64,000 bases of DNA from assembly GCA_000482145.1 (NCBI GenBank), contig AUXH01000023.1:1-64000 (forward strand). Direction: 5' to 3'. Shown here piece after piece: positions 37,998-48,861 of this stretch (positions are counted from its first letter, which is position 1; every line of letters begins with the position of its first letter). The notes beneath the pieces were generated by a model. That model searched no databases and had not been told where the DNA came from. It was given only the letters and a program-made list of their open reading frames with translations. The stretch is from Strigomonas culicis (Eukaryota; Euglenozoa; Kinetoplastea; Trypanosomatida; Trypanosomatidae). A program made the translations under genes and the position numbers.

Positions 37998-40169
37998 ATG
38001 ATGCGTCGCACTTGCTCGGCTCTCTCAGTGGCACTTCCCGCCAAATGGTGTGAGATGGCGAAAAAGGAAACTAAACGCGACCCGGAAAGCCTGATCATAC
38101 ACTCGATCAACGGGTTTGACATCCAGCCCCTCTACGTGTCTGAGGATGGCAAGGGTGCGACGCTACCGGGCTTCTTCCCCTACACGCGTGGTGTGCATGC
38201 TTCCATGTACACGGGCCGTCCGTGGACCATTCGTCAGTACGCTGGTTTTTCCACTGCCGAGGAGTCCAACAACTTCTACAAGGCTGCCCTGAAGAGCGGC
38301 CAGCAAGGTCTATCCGTCGCCTTCGATCTGGCCACCCATCGCGGGTACGACTCGGACCACCCTCGTGTGACCGGTGATGTGGGTATGGCTGGTGTGGCCA
38401 TCGACTCTGTTGAGGATATGAAGATTCTGTTCAGCGATATCCCCCTCGACAAGGTCAGTGTGTCCATGACAATGAACGGTGCCGTGATTCCCTGCTTGGC
38501 CTTCTTTGCTGTAGTTGCGGAGGAGAGCGGCGTCCCTCAGGAGAAACTCCGAGGCACGATTCAGAACGATATCCTGAAAGAGTTCATGGTCCGTAACACG
38601 TACATTTTTCCGCCCACCCCCTCTATGCGTATCATTGGCGACGTTATGGCCCACCTCCACAAGAGACAGCCCAAATTCAACAGCATCAGTATCAGTGGGT
38701 ACCATATGCAGGAGGCCGGTGCCGACAACGTTCTGGAGCTTGCGTTCACCATCGCGGACGGAATGGAGTATATTCGCTGCGCTGAGAGCCGCGGTCTCAC
38801 AGTGGACGATGTGGCGCCCCGTCTTTCCTTCTTCTTCGGTATTGGCATGAATTTCTACTGCGAGGTTGCGAAGTTCCGTGCTGCGCGCCAGCTCTGGTCG
38901 ACGTACGTGAAGAAGGCCTTTAACCCGAAGAACAACAAGAGTCTTCTCCTCCGTACGCACTCCCAGACGTCTGGCTGGTCGCTGACCGAGCAGGATATGC
39001 AGAACAACATTATTCGTACCACGATTGAGGCCATGGCGGGTGTGATGGGCGGCGTCCAGAGCATGCATACGAATGCCTTCGACGAAGCCGTCGCGCTTCC
39101 TTCCAAGCACAGTGCCCGTACGGCGCGTAATACGCAGATCATTATCCAAGAGGAGACCGGCATCTGTGGTGTGGTCGATCCCTGGGGCGGCTCGTACATG
39201 ATGGAGGCGCTCACCGAGGAGATGGTCCGCCACGCGAGTAGCATCATCGACGAGGTTGAGGCGAAGGGTGGCATGACCAAGTGCATTGAGGACGGCTTCC
39301 CCAAGCTGAAGATTGAGGAGAGCGCTGCCCGCCGTCAGGCTGCCATCGACTCCGGCGCGGAGACCATCGTGGGTGTCAACAAGTACATCAACCCCGATGA
39401 TACGAAGAGCGAGTTCCTTCGTATTGATAACGATAAGGTCCGTGCCTCCCAGATCGCAAACATTCAGAAGCTGAAGGCCTCTCGTGATAACGAGAAGGTG
39501 AAGGAGACCCTCGCGCAGGTCACGGCCGCGTGCAAGGACCCGAAGCTCAACATCCTCACCTGCGCCATCGAGGCCGCCCGCGCCCGCGCGACGCTCGGGG
39601 AGATCACCACTGCAATGGAGGATATTTTTGGCCGCTACGTGGCGAAGAACCAGGTCGTGCAGGGCGTGTACTACAGCTCCTACCTGAAGAGCGGCAGCAA
39701 GTCGGAGCAGGAGAAGATTGAGGACATCAAGAAGCGCATCGACGCCTTTGCCGCCAAGGAGGGTCGCCGCCCGCGTATCATGATTGCGAAGATGGGCCAG
39801 GACGGTCATGACCGCGGCGCCAAGGTGGTCGCGACGGGCTACGCCGACCTGGGCTACGATGTGGATATCGGCCCGCTGTTCCAGACGCCGGAGGAGGCTG
39901 CTCGCCACGCGGTTGAAAACGATGTGCATATCGTGGGCGCCAGCTCACTCGCGGCTGGTCACCGTACCCTGATCCCGCAGCTCATCCAGGAGCTCAAGAA
40001 GCTGGGCGCGGATGATATCATGGTCATCGCGGGTGGCGTCATTCCGCCTGAGGATTACGACTTCCTTTTCAAGTCTGGCGTCAAGCACGTTTTCGGCCCC
40101 GGCACGACCATCCCCTTCTCCGCGGAGGCCATGATCAAGACTCTGGAGGAGCGCGGCAACAAGCAGTAG
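37998..40169 (+). CDS. MUT: Methylmalonyl-CoA mutase, mitochondrial
   Basis: A 723-residue full-length, single-chain adenosylcobalamin enzyme converting (R)-methylmalonyl-CoA to succinyl-CoA. It is the last step of propionate, odd-chain fatty acid and branched amino acid breakdown. A short basic N-terminus ([13 protein letters not shown]) suggests mitochondrial import. The TIM-barrel substrate domain (about 40-560) includes [16 protein letters not shown] and [12 protein letters not shown]. The C-terminal cobalamin domain (about 590-720) has the base-off motif DGHDRG with the cobalt-ligand His604, then SSLAAGH and GGVIPPEDY. Codons are strongly GC-biased, as expected for a highly expressed gene. 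All motifs are intact. As I recall, African trypanosomes lack it whereas Leishmania has it. Confidence 0.98.
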   Translation: MMRRTCSALSVALPAKWCEMAKKETKRDPESLIIHSINGFDIQPLYVSEDGKGATLPGFFPYTRGVHASMYTGRPWTIRQYAGFSTAEESNNFYKAALKSGQQGLSVAFDLATHRGYDSDHPRVTGDVGMAGVAIDSVEDMKILFSDIPLDKVSVSMTMNGAVIPCLAFFAVVAEESGVPQEKLRGTIQNDILKEFMVRNTYIFPPTPSMRIIGDVMAHLHKRQPKFNSISISGYHMQEAGADNVLELAFTIADGMEYIRCAESRGLTVDDVAPRLSFFFGIGMNFYCEVAKFRAARQLWSTYVKKAFNPKNNKSLLLRTHSQTSGWSLTEQDMQNNIIRTTIEAMAGVMGGVQSMHTNAFDEAVALPSKHSARTARNTQIIIQEETGICGVVDPWGGSYMMEALTEEMVRHASSIIDEVEAKGGMTKCIEDGFPKLKIEESAARRQAAIDSGAETIVGVNKYINPDDTKSEFLRIDNDKVRASQIANIQKLKASRDNEKVKETLAQVTAACKDPKLNILTCAIEAARARATLGEITTAMEDIFGRYVAKNQVVQGVYYSSYLKSGSKSEQEKIEDIKKRIDAFAAKEGRRPRIMIAKMGQDGHDRGAKVVATGYADLGYDVDIGPLFQTPEEAARHAVENDVHIVGASSLAAGHRTLIPQLIQELKKLGADDIMVIAGGVIPPEDYDFLFKSGVKHVFGPGTTIPFSAEAMIKTLEERGNKQ

Positions 40170-40965
40170 ATTTATCCTCAAGCGCGTAGAGCAAAACTCA
40201 AGCATGCAGTTCAACTGTTTTCAGTATTCTTCTTTTGTAAATATGAATTCATCACATTAAAGGCAATCTAATACTTAAGAGAACTGCCTTAACGTCAAAA
40301 GTGACAAGAAACCCTTACATGCAAAAAGAAAACAGCAACAGCGAACAGTCAACACGTATATGCTAAAGTGAGAGGAAGCAAACAACTGCAAAAAAAAACA
40401 ATGGAAAACAAATAAAGGTAGATGCGGATTCAACTCTTAAAGCGGTTAATCCATCAGGTTCATGCTTTTTTGCTTCTTCCTTTTTTTTTTAATTTTGCTT
40501 CCCACCAAAAAAGACAAAAATAAAAACAATTCTTTTACTCGCACCTTTTTTTTTCCCTTTTTTCTTTTTTTTTCTTTATTGAGATCCTTTTTCTCTCTTT
40601 TTTTTAAACATTTTTTTTTTAAATATATACAACAAAAAGAAAAAGAAAGCGAAGGTATGAATGGCTAGAATCTAACGCACAACATGAATCGTGATTTCTT
40701 TTGGTAGTTCTTTACAAAGCAAACACAAGCAGATAATCAAATGCTCACATACTTATATGTTTTTTCTTCTGTTTCTTTTGCTTTTCCTCATTCTACTTCA
40801 TGCACAGTACCTAAACGTTTTTTCTTGTTTCCTTTTCCTCTTCTCAACTTCTCCTCTTCTCATTTTTTTTTTGATTTCCTTTAAATACTCACACTGTGTT
40901 TTCGAAACATCACGATAAAAGTCTTCTTTTTTTTTTCGCTAGCTATCGTTATATTACCCAGCAGA
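40170..40965. other. Spacer upstream of CAND1
   Basis: About 800 bases. The first half is A-rich (3' flank of the mutase) and the second half T-rich with many T runs (40480-40620, 40760-40940), typical of splice tracts. No gene, RNA or repeat recognised. Confidence 0.7.
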
Positions 40966-43900
40966 ATGCAGAGCTTTACGTACGAAAAGTTCTTTAAGGA
41001 CATGGTGAATGCCGACCAAGATTTCCGTGACATGGCTCTGTCCGATTTTGAAGACTATCTGTCTACTCCGGAGATAACTATTGATCCCAAAGCGATTCAA
41101 GAGGTTCTTCAACGTTTCCAGCCCAACGAAACAAGCTCTAACGTGCGGACGGCGGCCATTCGTGTTGTTCCGTTGCTCGTCTGCCGATGCACGGTACAAG
41201 CCCAGGAAATGATCCTGAAGGACCTCATTACGAATGTTTTGTCGTGTCCCAGCCAGCAGTGGGCACCACCGACTGAAAGCGCGGTGCTTGCTCTCAAGGC
41301 ATCGATCACCAAGTTGGTCGAGCGCGCCCAACAAGAGGTAGCGTTCTGGCAAGCAGCCGAGCCGGTGGTCGCGAACGTGGTGACGTTCTGCATCTCCAAG
41401 ATGAAGGGCGTGCCCGTTCGCGCAAAGGAGGTTGTGTACACGCTCCTCAACACCATTGTGCCGTGCTTTGCAAAGGCTTGGGAGTGCAGTTTAAAGAGCG
41501 AGCTTGTCAGAGAAGCCTTCGCCGACGTGACGGCCGCGGAGGGCCCACATCAACAGGCGACAACTTGCCTGGCCAACATTTCGTGCTTTCTGGAAGCAAG
41601 CGCACTTCACCAGCTTCAAGAGCAAATCAACGCTTGCATAGCGCGCGCCAATGCTAGCGGCCCGCGCGTCACGCAGTTGTGCTTGGCCATGCTGCGTGTG
41701 TCGCCTGAAGTTCTGCGCGCCTGCTCGGCGAAGCTCATCGGCACGTTGCTTTTACAGATTAAGCAGGTGTCCTCAGCGTCGGATGTAACGGATGAGATCC
41801 TCATGGCGGCACAAGTTTTGAATGAACTGATGGAAGTGTTTGTGGAGACCACGAAGGAGAACTGGGGGCTCTGTGTGGAAGTGTGCGCCACATTAAGTCA
41901 AGTTGGCGCCAACTACGTGGATGAGTCCAACACTGCTGATCGCGTAGAGGAGGAGGAGGAGGAGGACGACGACAGCGATTACGATTATTACTACGACGAG
42001 GAAGACTCCAGCATTTCTCACCGGCTACGAGCGAGGTGTCTACGTGTACTTTCTACCATCTTGGCGGCCTCAAGCGACGAGCGTTTGGGGAGCACTGGGC
42101 TTACAGCCGCCACCGTGGCGCTGTCTGACGAGAGCGATGAGGTAAAGGCGGAAGCCCTCAAACTCCTGACAAGTTTGGCCACGGAGAGTTTCGCGTCGTC
42201 AGAAGCCTTTGCAGTAGGTATCTCCAAGATGGGCACAAAAATGATTGTGCTGATCGGTGTGTCGGATAAGACGACGAGCCTCATTCTGGCCACGCTGGAC
42301 GCACTTCTGTTAAAGATCCGCAGGCCGTGCCCCGCTCTGCTGGACTGCACTGGAGAGGCGGTCGGGAAAGTGTTTCACGCTTACGGGACGACCAAGAGTA
42401 TCCGGGCGGATGCCCTCAAGGTGAGCGAGACGTACTTGCGTGCCATGCAGACGGTGGACCCAGGCGCCTATCCACGGGATAAGGTGGCGAAGGCCTGCAA
42501 TGATGTTACGTCGAACTGCGTCGCGAACCAGCCGTCGAATGTGATAAGCACCGCACTCAAGGCAACCAAAGCCATCAGTGAGGCCTATCTAAAGGACCCG
42601 AGCTCCACTATCTGTGCGAACTCCGTAAAGGCACTCTCCTTGCTCGCAAAGTCGAAAGACGCCGGCACTGTGGAGTCGGAGGCGATGGCGGTGTGGCTGG
42701 AGGCCTTGGAGGCATCCCACCCTGTCATGCACGAGGTGGTGGCCTCCCTCGAGGCCTCCCTCGCGAGCGAGCGGGCGCGTCTAGCCGGCGTGCAGGCGCT
42801 GCGGAAGGTGGACAGCTTGGCGAAGGCGAAGTTGTTTTCGCCGGCCGTCATGGATCGACTGGGCTCCTTCATCCTGTCCAAGGAGGTGGCGCTGAGGCTC
42901 TACGCCGCGGACGCGGTGCGAAATTTGATTCGCCTGGGCGTTGCCGTTCCTGCTGCACAGGCGGTGACGTGGATGAAGAGTCCATTTTTATCTGCTGTCA
43001 GTTTGAACGTGATTCAGTCCTTTCTTCAACTCTTCGCCGAGCTCGCACACACCGATAAAAACCTCTGTAAAGCTGTCCGCGAAGATCTCTTACCGCAAAC
43101 GTGGAATTATTTGCTAAACCTAAGTTCCAGCGGCGACACCAACTTTTTGAACTCGATCGTGCAAGGAGCCACCAAGATCGCCAATGCTGTTTTTGTGGCG
43201 GAGGCTTCGCAGCAGGACACCATCACCGATATGGTGTGCAACTTCATCGTACATGGCAAGATGGATGTCACCCGCAAAAGCATGGCTATTCTTGCGCTGG
43301 TCAAGGACGACAACGTGACAGAGGCGAAGCGCGTCATCATGGAGAAGCTGTCCGCCACAGGTGAGACACGGCTGCTGATGCTCGCGTGCACCGGCCAGAT
43401 CGGCTCCCGTGGCCAGCTCGACTCGGATCTGACCGCGCTCTTGCTGAGCGGCGTGGAGGACCTCACGGACGAGCGGGTGCGCCAAACTGCGACGGAGGCC
43501 CTCACGGCGACGCTTCGCAATCGCCGCAACGTTCCGTTCCTGAAGGAGTGTGTCGCGCGCTCCGCCGCCACCACGTCCACGGCACGCGTGTACCTCCTCC
43601 AGGCGGCGCAGGAGGCCGTCGCCGGCGCTGCGCTGACGGAGGAGACCACTCTGCTGGACCCCGCGTCGTGCCAGGAGCTGCTGCTGCTGCTGTTCGCGCA
43701 GTACAGCGGCGAGGATGACAGTGGTAACCGGAAGAACGCGGCCTGCATCGGCGCGATTGCCGCGTCCCGCATCGATGTCTATGCGAAGGTGGCGGCAGAG
43801 GCGATCACCCAGAAAGCCGAGAGCACCCTTGTCGTTGGGTCACTCTCCCCCACTCTGACGACGCTTGCGCGTTTGGGGAAGGATGCCACCCCGCTCAAGG

Positions 43901-44568
43901 CCATCATCAAGGAGACGTGGACGCTTTACAGCCGTTCGGCCACCCCCGAGATGCGCGTGGCGGTGCAGCAGCTGATCCAGGCCGTTGCAAACATCAACCC
44001 TTCTCTGTTCCAGGAAACCTCGTTTGCGGAGCTGCATGGTATGGTGAACTTGATCGTTGAGCTGAAGGAGGACAGTAGCCTTATCCAAGTGCTGGACTTT
44101 AACACGTGCAAGCATCGAACCGACGCAGGACTGGGATGCCGGCGCCTTGCTTTTGACTGCGTGAAGTCGATGGTCAAGGCTGCCCGCCGCTCTCCAAAAC
44201 TGCTGACGTACTGGGGCTCCACAGGTGAACTCATCGACGCGCTCGTGGCGGCATCCAACGCGGACGACAAAGGGGAAATATGTGCAGAGCTCAACCGGGC
44301 GGCGAAGGAGATTCTGTGCCTCATTGCCGCGCTGTACCCACTCGTGCAGTTCTCCAAGTCTCAGATGGAGTCCTTGACTGCGCGTCTGGGTAATGATATA
44401 TCGGGAAACTATGCAGCGTCCTCTGAAAAGACAGCTTTGAAGATCGACGCCTTGATGACCATCGATAAACTGATGCGTTCCGCACCATTTGCGCAGAATA
44501 AAGAGTTCCAAGCACTATACAGGAGGGCACAAAAGGATCAACTCCTAGCAGCTGCGCTTCGCCAGTAG
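40966..44568 (+). CDS. CAND1: CAND1 (cullin-associated NEDD8-dissociated protein)
   Basis: A 1200-residue HEAT-repeat protein of the same length as animal CAND1. Evidence: the N-terminus FFKDMVNADQDFRDMALSDFEDYL matches the first HEAT repeat. An acidic insert (EEEEEEDDDSDYDYYYDEED, about 328-347) followed by SHRLRARCLRVLST lies at the same place as the acidic loop of CAND1. Near the C-terminus GCRRLAFDCVKSMVKAA matches the penultimate repeats, and the end (KEFQALYRRAQKDQL) matches too. In other eukaryotes CAND1 exchanges substrate receptors on cullin-RING ubiquitin ligases by binding un-neddylated cullins in the cytosol and nucleus. Sequence outside these anchor blocks is strongly diverged. 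No catalytic motif is expected. Confidence 0.88.
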   Translation: MQSFTYEKFFKDMVNADQDFRDMALSDFEDYLSTPEITIDPKAIQEVLQRFQPNETSSNVRTAAIRVVPLLVCRCTVQAQEMILKDLITNVLSCPSQQWAPPTESAVLALKASITKLVERAQQEVAFWQAAEPVVANVVTFCISKMKGVPVRAKEVVYTLLNTIVPCFAKAWECSLKSELVREAFADVTAAEGPHQQATTCLANISCFLEASALHQLQEQINACIARANASGPRVTQLCLAMLRVSPEVLRACSAKLIGTLLLQIKQVSSASDVTDEILMAAQVLNELMEVFVETTKENWGLCVEVCATLSQVGANYVDESNTADRVEEEEEEDDDSDYDYYYDEEDSSISHRLRARCLRVLSTILAASSDERLGSTGLTAATVALSDESDEVKAEALKLLTSLATESFASSEAFAVGISKMGTKMIVLIGVSDKTTSLILATLDALLLKIRRPCPALLDCTGEAVGKVFHAYGTTKSIRADALKVSETYLRAMQTVDPGAYPRDKVAKACNDVTSNCVANQPSNVISTALKATKAISEAYLKDPSSTICANSVKALSLLAKSKDAGTVESEAMAVWLEALEASHPVMHEVVASLEASLASERARLAGVQALRKVDSLAKAKLFSPAVMDRLGSFILSKEVALRLYAADAVRNLIRLGVAVPAAQAVTWMKSPFLSAVSLNVIQSFLQLFAELAHTDKNLCKAVREDLLPQTWNYLLNLSSSGDTNFLNSIVQGATKIANAVFVAEASQQDTITDMVCNFIVHGKMDVTRKSMAILALVKDDNVTEAKRVIMEKLSATGETRLLMLACTGQIGSRGQLDSDLTALLLSGVEDLTDERVRQTATEALTATLRNRRNVPFLKECVARSAATTSTARVYLLQAAQEAVAGAALTEETTLLDPASCQELLLLLFAQYSGEDDSGNRKNAACIGAIAASRIDVYAKVAAEAITQKAESTLVVGSLSPTLTTLARLGKDATPLKAIIKETWTLYSRSATPEMRVAVQQLIQAVANINPSLFQETSFAELHGMVNLIVELKEDSSLIQVLDFNTCKHRTDAGLGCRRLAFDCVKSMVKAARRSPKLLTYWGSTGELIDALVAASNADDKGEICAELNRAAKEILCLIAALYPLVQFSKSQMESLTARLGNDISGNYAASSEKTALKIDALMTIDKLMRSAPFAQNKEFQALYRRAQKDQLLAAALRQ

Positions 44569-45037
44569 GCCGAAAAATGCTGAATACAAAAACAACAATA
44601 ACAACAGCAATATCAACAAGAGAGCATAACAAAGCAAAAATGTAACCAAGAAAAAAAAAGAAACAAGAAAAGGATAGCCAGATGAAGAACAATAACCTAA
44701 AACACTATAACGCACAAAAAAACGAAAGGATGAATAGTATTATTTCTTCTTTTTTTTCTAGTTTGACTTTTATTACTTTTATTCTAGCTCGACCATAGGT
44801 AAAGGAGAAAAAGGCGGCACCATTTTACAAGCAAAACAATCAGAATTTATCTACATTTTTTTTTTCAATTTATTATTATTATTATTTTTGATGAATAAAG
44901 GAGGATGCTGAATGCATCATTTCCTCATCTCCCTTTTTTTTTTTTAGAGTGTTATTAGTGTGTAAAAAGTTCATTATGGCCCCTTCTCCACCCCCTCTTT
45001 CTTTCTCTCGGTCCACGATTTAGCACATTTCCGAAGT
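44569..45037. other. Spacer downstream of CAND1
   Basis: AT-rich with CAA/ACA-rich sequence just after the stop, T runs and a short ATT repeat at 44870-44886. C/T-rich near 44975-45010. No gene seen. Confidence 0.7.
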
Positions 45038-46462
45038 ATGTTTGCACGGTCTCTTGTGCTCCTGTCTGAGCTTGTCTTAGTAAACGGACTCACTTCGCAG
45101 TCGCAGGACTTATTAAAACGGGCGTTGAGCCCTTCGACACCGGTGCCAGAGGTCGCTGCCATCGCCAGCGAAATAGTTCCCTTCCTCTCTTCCGACCAAG
45201 TCACCGTCCGTGACAAGTTCCATCTGCTGCACAGTCTGGCCTCTCGAAAAGTACGCCATGAGGGCGTCTTGCAAAAGTGCCTCTGGGACATTCTGAAAGC
45301 TGACCCTAGGTCACTCGCGTCCCCACCCGTGCGCGGGGCGCACGCCTTGTCGGCCGCCGAGGAGTGGTCTCCCGCAGCGATGACGGCGTCAACATTCCGC
45401 CTCTTTAGCGAGCTAGAGTGTGTTCAAGACCATCAGCTGGTCGCCTTGGCGCTCGGTCGCTGCGTGGAGGTAGCGCCCCTCCTGTCACTGCGCAGCACGG
45501 CAGAGGTGTACGCCGGCCTCGCTGCACTGAACGTGCAGCACTTTAGTTTGACCGCAGTTGCGCTACGTGAGAGCAGTGTAACGGCGGACGCTACTGTCAA
45601 AGAGTTCTATGAGGTTACGGCACCGGAGGGAGCCGCTCTCAGCATGCAGCCGAACCTTATCGACGTGCTGTGTGGGGAGCTCGAGGAGCGCCTGCGGGCG
45701 CTCGCCCCGCTGCCGCGCGCGGGTGCGGCGGGCTCGTCGACCGACGCCGTGCGGCGGACGGCGGGAGGGGAGGCTGCCGCGCTGCTGGACAGCGACCAGC
45801 ACGCGCTTTTGTTGATCGCGTCCTCCATGAGGAAGGCGGGGCTGCAGCGCGCGAGCACCCTGACGGCGCTGGGGGACATGGTGCGTCGCGTGGCACCTCT
45901 CCCGCTGGGCGCGCTGGTGTTCCTGCTGGGCGAGCTGCTCGCGGCGGAGCTGCGCGTGGTGGACGTGCTGGCTCACACGGGAGGTGACGGCGAGCTGGCG
46001 GACGTCAAGGCAAGTGTGGCGCTGTTCCTGGCGCACCGCATCATGATGCAGGCCAACGTGGGAAGGGTACTGCGACACGCTCCCGACACGGTCATACGGC
46101 TGCGACGCTTGTTTGAAACATCTCTCATTCTACAAGAAAATGCGACGGCGTTGTGGGACGTGGTGCGGTGCGTCAAGGTGGCTCACAAACATGTGGCACC
46201 CAAGCCGAAAGACGGCGTGGAGCGTACAAGCAGACTTTTCAAGACAAAGTACGCCGTGAAGCCGCAGCGCGTCACAAGTGATCTGTCCGAGGCGGAGCGA
46301 TTTGTGCCACCTCAATTCAAGACGTGGCGATCCCCCGTGCATTCACCTAGAGGTGGCCACCGACGGGACAAGAAGCAACCCCGCGTCGTTCCATTTGGCA
46401 ACCAACGGATCACAAAGGACTATATGAAGAAAAAACGGAGGAAGTACGCACGTCATGCTTAA
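45038..46462 (+). CDS. Alpha-helical protein of unknown function, possibly mitochondrial
   Basis: A 474-residue Ala/Leu-rich protein. It consists of successive amphipathic helices of about 35 residues (for example LSLRSTAEVYAGLAALNVQHFSL, LLLIASSMRKAGLQRAST), like the helical-hairpin arrays of PPR, OPR or FASTK-type proteins, but no canonical repeat consensus is clear. The start MFARSLVLLSELVLVNGL is hydrophobic with one Arg and could be a mitochondrial presequence. The C-terminal 70 residues are strongly basic (RGGHRRDKKQPR, MKKKRRKYARHA). Mitochondrial RNA- or ribosome-associated function is a guess from this layout. The central part is very GC-rich. Confidence 0.72.
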   Translation: MFARSLVLLSELVLVNGLTSQSQDLLKRALSPSTPVPEVAAIASEIVPFLSSDQVTVRDKFHLLHSLASRKVRHEGVLQKCLWDILKADPRSLASPPVRGAHALSAAEEWSPAAMTASTFRLFSELECVQDHQLVALALGRCVEVAPLLSLRSTAEVYAGLAALNVQHFSLTAVALRESSVTADATVKEFYEVTAPEGAALSMQPNLIDVLCGELEERLRALAPLPRAGAAGSSTDAVRRTAGGEAAALLDSDQHALLLIASSMRKAGLQRASTLTALGDMVRRVAPLPLGALVFLLGELLAAELRVVDVLAHTGGDGELADVKASVALFLAHRIMMQANVGRVLRHAPDTVIRLRRLFETSLILQENATALWDVVRCVKVAHKHVAPKPKDGVERTSRLFKTKYAVKPQRVTSDLSEAERFVPPQFKTWRSPVHSPRGGHRRDKKQPRVVPFGNQRITKDYMKKKRRKYARHA

Positions 46463-46767
46463 TGGGACACGAGTTCAATTGCTGCAGAATACAATGTACA
46501 GTATTCATTCTTTTTCTTTTTTTGCTCACCTTCAATGAACTACCATAAGGTCATCTTTAATCCTGTATTAATTCGCAGAGTGGATGGAGACTCATCGTTT
46601 CCCTACATCAAAAAAAGAAAAAAGAAAGTATACGTCTGTAAAACCCGCTTGGCAAAGTGCATGCGAACTCTATTGTTATCCGTACAACTTCTGTTCTACT
46701 TCACGCATGTTGACGTACACAACTTGTCTTCTTTCTCTTGTAGAAATAAGGTTACTAACATGTGTGT
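46463..46767. other. Spacer upstream of the TSNAXIP1-like gene
   Basis: AT-rich with a C/T-rich stretch and TTGTAG (AG at 46742-46743) shortly before the next start. No gene seen. Confidence 0.6.
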
Positions 46768-48861
46768 ATGTCGTTTAATAAAGAAAAAGTCAATGTTCCC
46801 TTTCCATGGGAGCGTCCTTACTCGGACAGCAAGCTACTTCAGAGAAGTACAGCTCTAGTTTCCCTTCCAGCGAGGGGGCAGCTGGCGCCTCTGCAGCGGC
46901 GCAGCGTCTCCGCGGGCGGGCTCGCCGCATGCACAAAGGCGGACGATGGCCGTGGGCAAGTGGCCCTGTGGCCTGCGAAGGCACCACGGAAGAAGGTCAA
47001 CGCCTTGACGACACGGTCGACGTCCAAGGCCCCACTGGCACTCCAGCTAGAGGGCTTCATTCGCAAGGAGCACCGCCAATACTTGTCGGAGCATCCTCAG
47101 TGCACGCGAGCGGATACGCTCCATATATTTAGGGAGGCCTTTGGCGCCTTTGTGCAACACTTCCCCGAGTACACCAGCGTTCTCCACGTCATTCGCGATG
47201 AGTACGACAGCACCATTGAGGAGATGAAGGAGCAGGTGAAGCAAATGCGCGTTATCGACTTGGAGAACAAGAGTGACCGGAGCGTGCACGCGATGGAACT
47301 CATGCAGCTGAAGGAGAGCCTCACGGCTGTTATTAGCAATCAGCAGGCGCAGATCGAGGCGTCCCAAGGGCTTGTGTTCTCGCTGCGCGACCAGCTCGCT
47401 GTGGCGGAGCACGCGAACAACCTCCTCAAGTTCGAGCTCGAGCGCAACATGAGAGAGTACGATGACGCAAAGGACAAGGCGAAGCTGGTGTCGCAGGCAA
47501 TGATCGAGGAAAGTGCTCGAACGGCTAGTATTCTAGAGGCATTAAAAAAGAAGGAAAAGGAGAATGATCTGATGAATGCACGGGTGCATGTCCTCACGAA
47601 AAGTGTCGCAGAGATGGAGGATTGCCTGCTCCACCGAGCGCGACAGGATATGGAGCGCGCCACCGGCTCCGAGGACGCCACCGCCCCCGGTGGCGCCGGC
47701 GCTCGGCACAGCGCGGCACCGGTGCCGAGCACGTACGCCTTGACCGCGGACGACGACCCACGGGCGCCGGGCAATGATGAGTACGTGGCGCGATTGCAGG
47801 CGCGCATTGACGCATTAGAGTTCGAACTAGAGTCCTGCAATCGCACAGCTCCCGGGTGCGAGGACGCGGCGCTGCCCGACCCCGAGGAGGCACCCCCCGT
47901 TTTGAAAAAAGACGAACGGCAGCCGGTAGAGACGCAGTTTCCCATCATCGGCGCATGGCTGCGGGACGAGGGGGTGGCGGAGGAAGACCTGGAGGAGGGC
48001 GAGCGCCTGCTGCCCCCTGGGCTGTGGCCGTCGGAGGAGTTCGCCTTTCTGAAGGCGACGCAGCCCCTGCGCAATCGTCACCTCAGCAGGAGGGATGTTG
48101 TATCACTGGTCACGCGATTCTGGGAGGAGCGCGAGCGGCAGGTTAACAGTAGCGGCATACAAACGCAACCGTTTTTTCTGGAATGGCTAACAAAGGAGAG
48201 CGCCAGTGCGTACACGGCGAAGGAGCTTGGTCTCAACCTGCTGATGGGCTGCAGTCGGCATGTGGATCATCCAGACTGCCGCACGCTCTTGCAGGCGCTG
48301 CGAGGTTTTATTCCGGAGGCTGTTGTGCCTGCCTCGCGGCGGCTGTTGCGCCATCTGCGCAAGTGCTGCGACACGAGCACTGATTTGATTAACGGGACTC
48401 ACTTACCGTTCGAAGTGTTTTTTGATTTGGTGCGGGTCGTGTACCCAGAAAAGTCTGCCGCCAACATGCTGCAGTTGCGCTTTTTTGCCTTCCGTGAGTG
48501 TCGTGAAACAGTCCACATTGGCACGATGCTCGATCCTGCCTCCTACTTTGTTGTGCTGTTAAAACAGCAGTTCTACCGCGAGGTGGAGCAGTTCACATTG
48601 GCGGTAGTGGAGGGCATTCGGGAGACCGCAGATGCAGTGGGAAACTCCGTGACGATTGCAAATGCCATTAAAGTCATCCAGAGCGTAGATCCGGCCATGA
48701 ATCAAGCCATGCTGCACGCGCTGATGGCAGAGGCATGTCAACGCAGCGTGGTGGATATTGCCACAACGAGCGATAGCACAACCGTGCGCTTGGAGGTGCT
48801 GCTAAACAGGTTTCGAACCGCTGTTCTGCTGCGCCGCTGCTCTCCAGTAGATTTACCGTAA
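46768..48861 (+). CDS. TSNAXIP1-like coiled-coil protein (probable flagellar protein)
   Basis: A 697-residue protein. After a basic disordered N-terminus, residues about 92-205 match the N-terminal domain of translin-associated-factor-X-interacting protein 1: LEGFIRKEH, then IFREAFGAFVQHFPEY, VIRDEYDSTIEEMKEQV. A long coiled coil follows (about 145-300, heptad-rich with LKESLTAVISNQQAQIEA and SLRDQLAVAEHANNLLKFELE). An acidic, Pro/Ala-rich linker and a helical C-terminal half come after it. TSNAXIP1 relatives are found mainly in organisms with motile cilia, so a flagellar or basal-body role is inferred. The ATG at 46768 (MSFNKEK) is chosen; the frame upstream starts with a non-ATG codon. Confidence 0.83.
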   Translation: MSFNKEKVNVPFPWERPYSDSKLLQRSTALVSLPARGQLAPLQRRSVSAGGLAACTKADDGRGQVALWPAKAPRKKVNALTTRSTSKAPLALQLEGFIRKEHRQYLSEHPQCTRADTLHIFREAFGAFVQHFPEYTSVLHVIRDEYDSTIEEMKEQVKQMRVIDLENKSDRSVHAMELMQLKESLTAVISNQQAQIEASQGLVFSLRDQLAVAEHANNLLKFELERNMREYDDAKDKAKLVSQAMIEESARTASILEALKKKEKENDLMNARVHVLTKSVAEMEDCLLHRARQDMERATGSEDATAPGGAGARHSAAPVPSTYALTADDDPRAPGNDEYVARLQARIDALEFELESCNRTAPGCEDAALPDPEEAPPVLKKDERQPVETQFPIIGAWLRDEGVAEEDLEEGERLLPPGLWPSEEFAFLKATQPLRNRHLSRRDVVSLVTRFWEERERQVNSSGIQTQPFFLEWLTKESASAYTAKELGLNLLMGCSRHVDHPDCRTLLQALRGFIPEAVVPASRRLLRHLRKCCDTSTDLINGTHLPFEVFFDLVRVVYPEKSAANMLQLRFFAFRECRETVHIGTMLDPASYFVVLLKQQFYREVEQFTLAVVEGIRETADAVGNSVTIANAIKVIQSVDPAMNQAMLHALMAEACQRSVVDIATTSDSTTVRLEVLLNRFRTAVLLRRCSPVDLP

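Noticed and set aside
38310..39929. A 539-codon antisense frame inside methylmalonyl-CoA mutase
   Set aside because: It is a shadow of the GC-biased codons of the mutase, which has a complete, motif-verified frame on the other strand. The antisense product is His/Leu/Arg-rich with no domain.
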